Below are positions 61,004 to 64,000 of a stretch of DNA of 64,000 nucleotides, one piece after another. Location: the NCBI GenBank assembly GCA_016801885.1, contig CM028889.1:12835001-12899000 (forward strand), in the 5' to 3' direction. Under the pieces are notes generated by a model, which made no database searches, had not been told where the DNA came from, and worked only from the letters and a program-made list of their open reading frames with translations. This DNA is from Toxotes chatareus. Its lineage: Eukaryota; Chordata; Actinopteri; Toxotidae. Position 1 is the stretch's first letter. Each line of letters begins with the position of its first letter. The position numbers and the translations under genes were made by a program.

Positions 61004-63244
61004 ACTACAGCACAACATAAAGAACAACTAGATCCAGAGGCTCTCCAGAACTGGATGGTCTGTAAATTGGCCGGCGCTTGTTCTTTGACAAAATTTTCAC
61101 TTTTTAAATTTCATTTTTCCACATTTGGAATAAATTCACTCTTTTTGCATTTTTAGAGCCTCGATGTGCTGAAACTCATACAAGAAGTGCGGCAGAAGAA
61201 ACTGCACGATCATTTGACATTTGAAATTTGCATACTGGGATTTATCCTGACTTACTTTCTAACCTCTAAGCTACTCTGCTGCTCTCTGAATAAAACACCT
61301 TTCCCCACCTACAGGTTTATCAGACAGCAAACTGACATCACTTACAAGAAGATCTGTGCATTTGCTTTAAGCACTCGCTCAGAGAAAATGAAAATGAAAG
61401 GCTCGTCCTGCTGAAGTTTGGATGGTGACAGTTTTGGCCGCTAACCACTAACAGGCTGTCCCTTGTTGTGGCATTCAGCCCTCATTAGTGATGCCAAGCT
61501 GCCATAAGATCTTATTATGTAGTTGGGGAGGTACAGAGGGGTGGGGACTGTTGAACTGAAGAAGGCTGAGGTGGGTGGGGTGGTGGGGGATGTTGGCTAA
61601 TGTACAGGCCTGCTGGAGGCAAGGAGGAGTTTTAATTACAGGATGCATGCATTTCGTGAAGTGCCACGCCATAAATCTTGGAAATTACCCCACCCACCCC
61701 CACCCCACCCCTAACTCCCTTCCCCCAATGGTGCTTTTTTTCCCCCTGTCCCAATCACACAAACATTTCCCTAGTGTCGAAGTGGGTGCGCTGTCACATG
61801 GAAACAGGGGGGCTAATGCTCAGATACCAACCCATACAATCCTCCAGATGTGGCAGCATAAGTCAAATTTAGTATTCCAGTGATTGTAATATATAAAAAA
61901 GCTTGAACTAACAAAATGTGGTTCCCCCCATTTTTCCCATTTGACACCAGCAGTCAGTGTGAGTGACACCACAGGGTACTAAATGAGTTATTATGTGATG
62001 ACTGTTTAATCACAGCCATTTAAAGAAGCTGGATTGCACCATTACAGTGCTGAAAGCCAGTACTTGATTAGTTTCATTGTTTCCCTGCCAACTGAAGGAG
62101 CTGGCAGTCTACAGTGACGTGTCAACCATGTTAACAAGCTTACAGTATCCGTCTTACTAATGCATATCCAGTTTCATTCAGTACTTGCTGTTAACACAGA
62201 CACAGTATCCTGCTCTCTATCAATGAACATGCGACAATCATCTAAATTCTTGTAGCTGTTTCCTTCTGTTTCAGTCTCCATCGTTTTGTTTTACTCCTAA
62301 AGATTTGCTTGCAAAACTAGGATAAATGACATGACAGCATTTCCAAGTGATGAGTTTCACATCAGCACATCGAAGTCTCTTTTTTTAGGATTTGCCCAGG
62401 TTTTTGTACGTAGTATAATTTGTAGCGTACACAGCCTAATACAATCAGCACAGCTGAAATATTAATAGAATTCTGATGTGTGTGCACAGAGTCAATGACT
62501 ATTTTTTTTATTAGTCCAACTGAGAAACTACTTCAAATAAGAAATGGCCTTAGAATTTTCGTTTCATAATTCCCTCAACCTGAATTCAAGCGTATACTCA
62601 GAGTAATCATAAATTAATAAAGAAGGCTCCAATTTTAATCAAATTCCTGAAGAGGATCTAAGTCTTGTTTGTACCCTTTCAGATCGTGACTGTATTGCTG
62701 CAAATTGCGGCTCACTGCAGGATGCATATGTCAATCGAACTGCCAAACGGTGCAAGCTCTGCTATCTAAATCTACTGCCATTTACTGTATAGCTGTTAAA
62801 AAAAAAAAAAGTTTGGATGTGGAGTTCAATACTGGAAGTAAACTGATGCTGTCACATGCTGTGGAGGCTGGGCTGTGCTCTATGGGAGGATTAGGAGATT
62901 TAAATTAAACAGTTCTACAAACAGTGGAACCAGTTTTATCCAAACATTGTCTAACTTATAACAACATCAATAAGTGGATTACTGTGGTCAATATGAACAT
63001 AGTCAGTGATAAGAATTTACAAAGAAACAAAGAAATGAAGTAATCAGGGTAGAAAATAATGCTAGCTGTGTTTTAAAAGAAGGAAGATGTAAGAAAAATG
63101 CACTTAGTGGCTATTGTCCAGTGACCACAAATCTCCACATCACTCTTCATACCGTATATTTAGTTTAAAACATGACAACCTATGGCTTGGACAGAGGCTG
63201 GTAATGGACTGGCTCCATTATGGAGAGTAAAGCTGAAGGGATTA

Positions 63245-63560
63245 GAGAATTAATCACCAACTATTCTGATAATAGAATAATCGTTCCAGACATAATGCTT
63301 AAGCAAACATACAAAACAAATGCTTCTTAGACCCTCTTAGATGTGAGGATTCTCTGATTTCCTTTGTCATACATGACAGTAAAATGAACATCTTTGGGTT
63401 TTGGACTGTTGGTCAGACAACACAAGACATTTGAAGACGTCAGCTTGGTCTGTGGGAAATTCTAACCAGCAGTTTCTGGCATTTTATAGACCAAAAGACT
63501 AATCAATTAATTGGGTACATTATTGGCAGATTAATCAATAATCATTAGTTGAAGCCCTAA
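63245..63560 (-). repeat. 'GGGCTGCAACTA' teleost dispersed repeat, copy E
   Basis: Read on the minus strand it begins TAGGGCTTCAACTAATGATT, then ATTGATTAATCTGCCAATAA, TCTATAAAATGCCAGAAACT, and near the end GAATCCTCACATCTAAGAGG. It is the most complete copy in the window. Confidence 0.75.
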
Positions 63561-63888
63561 AGGAGAAAAATAGCTGAAAACGAATAAACAGTTATGGGAA
63601 GAGGTGATATCATCAAATTGGGATGTCTGTTTGACTGAAGCTACTGACTCACAGACAGCTAGTGAATCAGGATCCTGTCCAACTGGCAAGACCACGGCCT
63701 TCCCCCCACTCCTCAATACATCCTTTCTCGCTGTCTGTCTTTATCTCTGTTTCTCCCCTCATTGTTTTCCTCCACTCTTCTCTGTATCTATTGTCTCTTT
63801 TACACTCTTCCACCTCCTCCTCTCCATTTGTCCCTCAACTTCTACCAGTTTCCTCAGCTCCAAGTATATAACCCTTATATACTCCCCT

Positions 63889-63911
63889 GCCACACACACA
63901 CACACACACAG
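63889..63911. repeat. (CA)n microsatellite
   Basis: CACACACACACACACACACA followed by GACACAGACA. Confidence 0.9.
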
Positions 63912-64000
63912 ACACAGACATTATCAGGCTGAAGTGGGTGTGGTTGTTGTAGGCTCATATTGGTTTTCATGTCTGTAGTATGTATGCAGGGGCCCCTCCT

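Larger units (their letters stand above)
59566..64000. other. 5'-ward arid3a intron or flank; no coding exon seen
   Basis: No exon that fits the known N-terminal half of ARID3A (acidic, Glu-rich) is visible here. Contents are a 'GGGCTGCAACTA' copy (60453-60625), a SINE (60664-61003), another such copy in reverse (63245-63560), C-rich and CA tracts (61690-61720, 63890-63910) and otherwise plain AT-rich DNA. Confidence 0.6.

Noticed and set aside
1..64000. Bacterial-type systems (operons, CRISPR, toxin-antitoxin, phage)
   Set aside because: No spaced direct repeats, no tight same-strand gene runs, no ribosome-binding sites; all genes are spliced vertebrate genes.

Overview
This window is nuclear DNA from a bony fish, most likely a percomorph teleost. 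The genes are split by short GT-AG introns. Their products read as fish orthologues of vertebrate proteins. The spaces between them are AT-rich and hold several dispersed repeats typical of teleosts: 'GGGCTGCAACTA' elements, 'GTGGAAAGTAACTA' elements, tRNA-derived SINEs and Tc1-like remnants. I see no bacterial operons, CRISPR arrays or phage genes.

Six protein-coding genes can be rebuilt exon by exon. From left to right: dazap1 (minus strand, 3' part cut off by the left edge; RNA-binding protein with two RRMs); gamt (plus, complete, 235 aa; last step of creatine synthesis); ndufs7 (minus, complete, 219 aa; iron-sulfur subunit of respiratory complex I); tmem79 (minus, complete, 418 aa; five-span membrane protein, mattrin family); a CTD small phosphatase-like gene, best matched to fish ctdspl3 (minus, complete, 392 aa); and arid3a (minus, 5' part beyond the right edge; ARID and REKLES transcription factor).

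The order and orientation dazap1(-), gamt(+), ndufs7(-) mirrors human 19p13.3 (NDUFS7+, GAMT-, DAZAP1+). ARID3A lies on the same human arm, so this is a conserved block. Human TMEM79 lies elsewhere (1q22). The genes do not form one pathway. gamt and ndufs7 both serve cellular energy supply, but their closeness is most simply ancestral linkage.

Layout: 1-5.8 kb dazap1; 5.8-13.9 kb gene-free with repeats; 14.0-18.1 kb gamt; 20.7-25.0 kb ndufs7; 25.0-27.9 kb gene-free; 27.9-33.3 kb tmem79; 33.3-38.3 kb gene-free, possibly holding an upstream tmem79 exon; 38.3-45.4 kb ctdspl3; 45.4-53.4 kb without coding exons, partly arid3a 3' UTR; 53.4-59.6 kb arid3a exons; 59.6-64 kb arid3a intron or flank.

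The points most worth a second look are: the phosphatase gene, whose catalytic DxDxT motif reads D-L-E-E-T and whose frame needs a 29-nt microexon and a GC-AG intron; a codon-like 57-residue ORF inside an arid3a intron; a perfect 16-bp hairpin with a third related arm in a ctdspl3 intron; and clusters of GCTAAC/GTTAGC/GCTAGC around the first exons of three genes. I did not find a clearly new multi-gene system.
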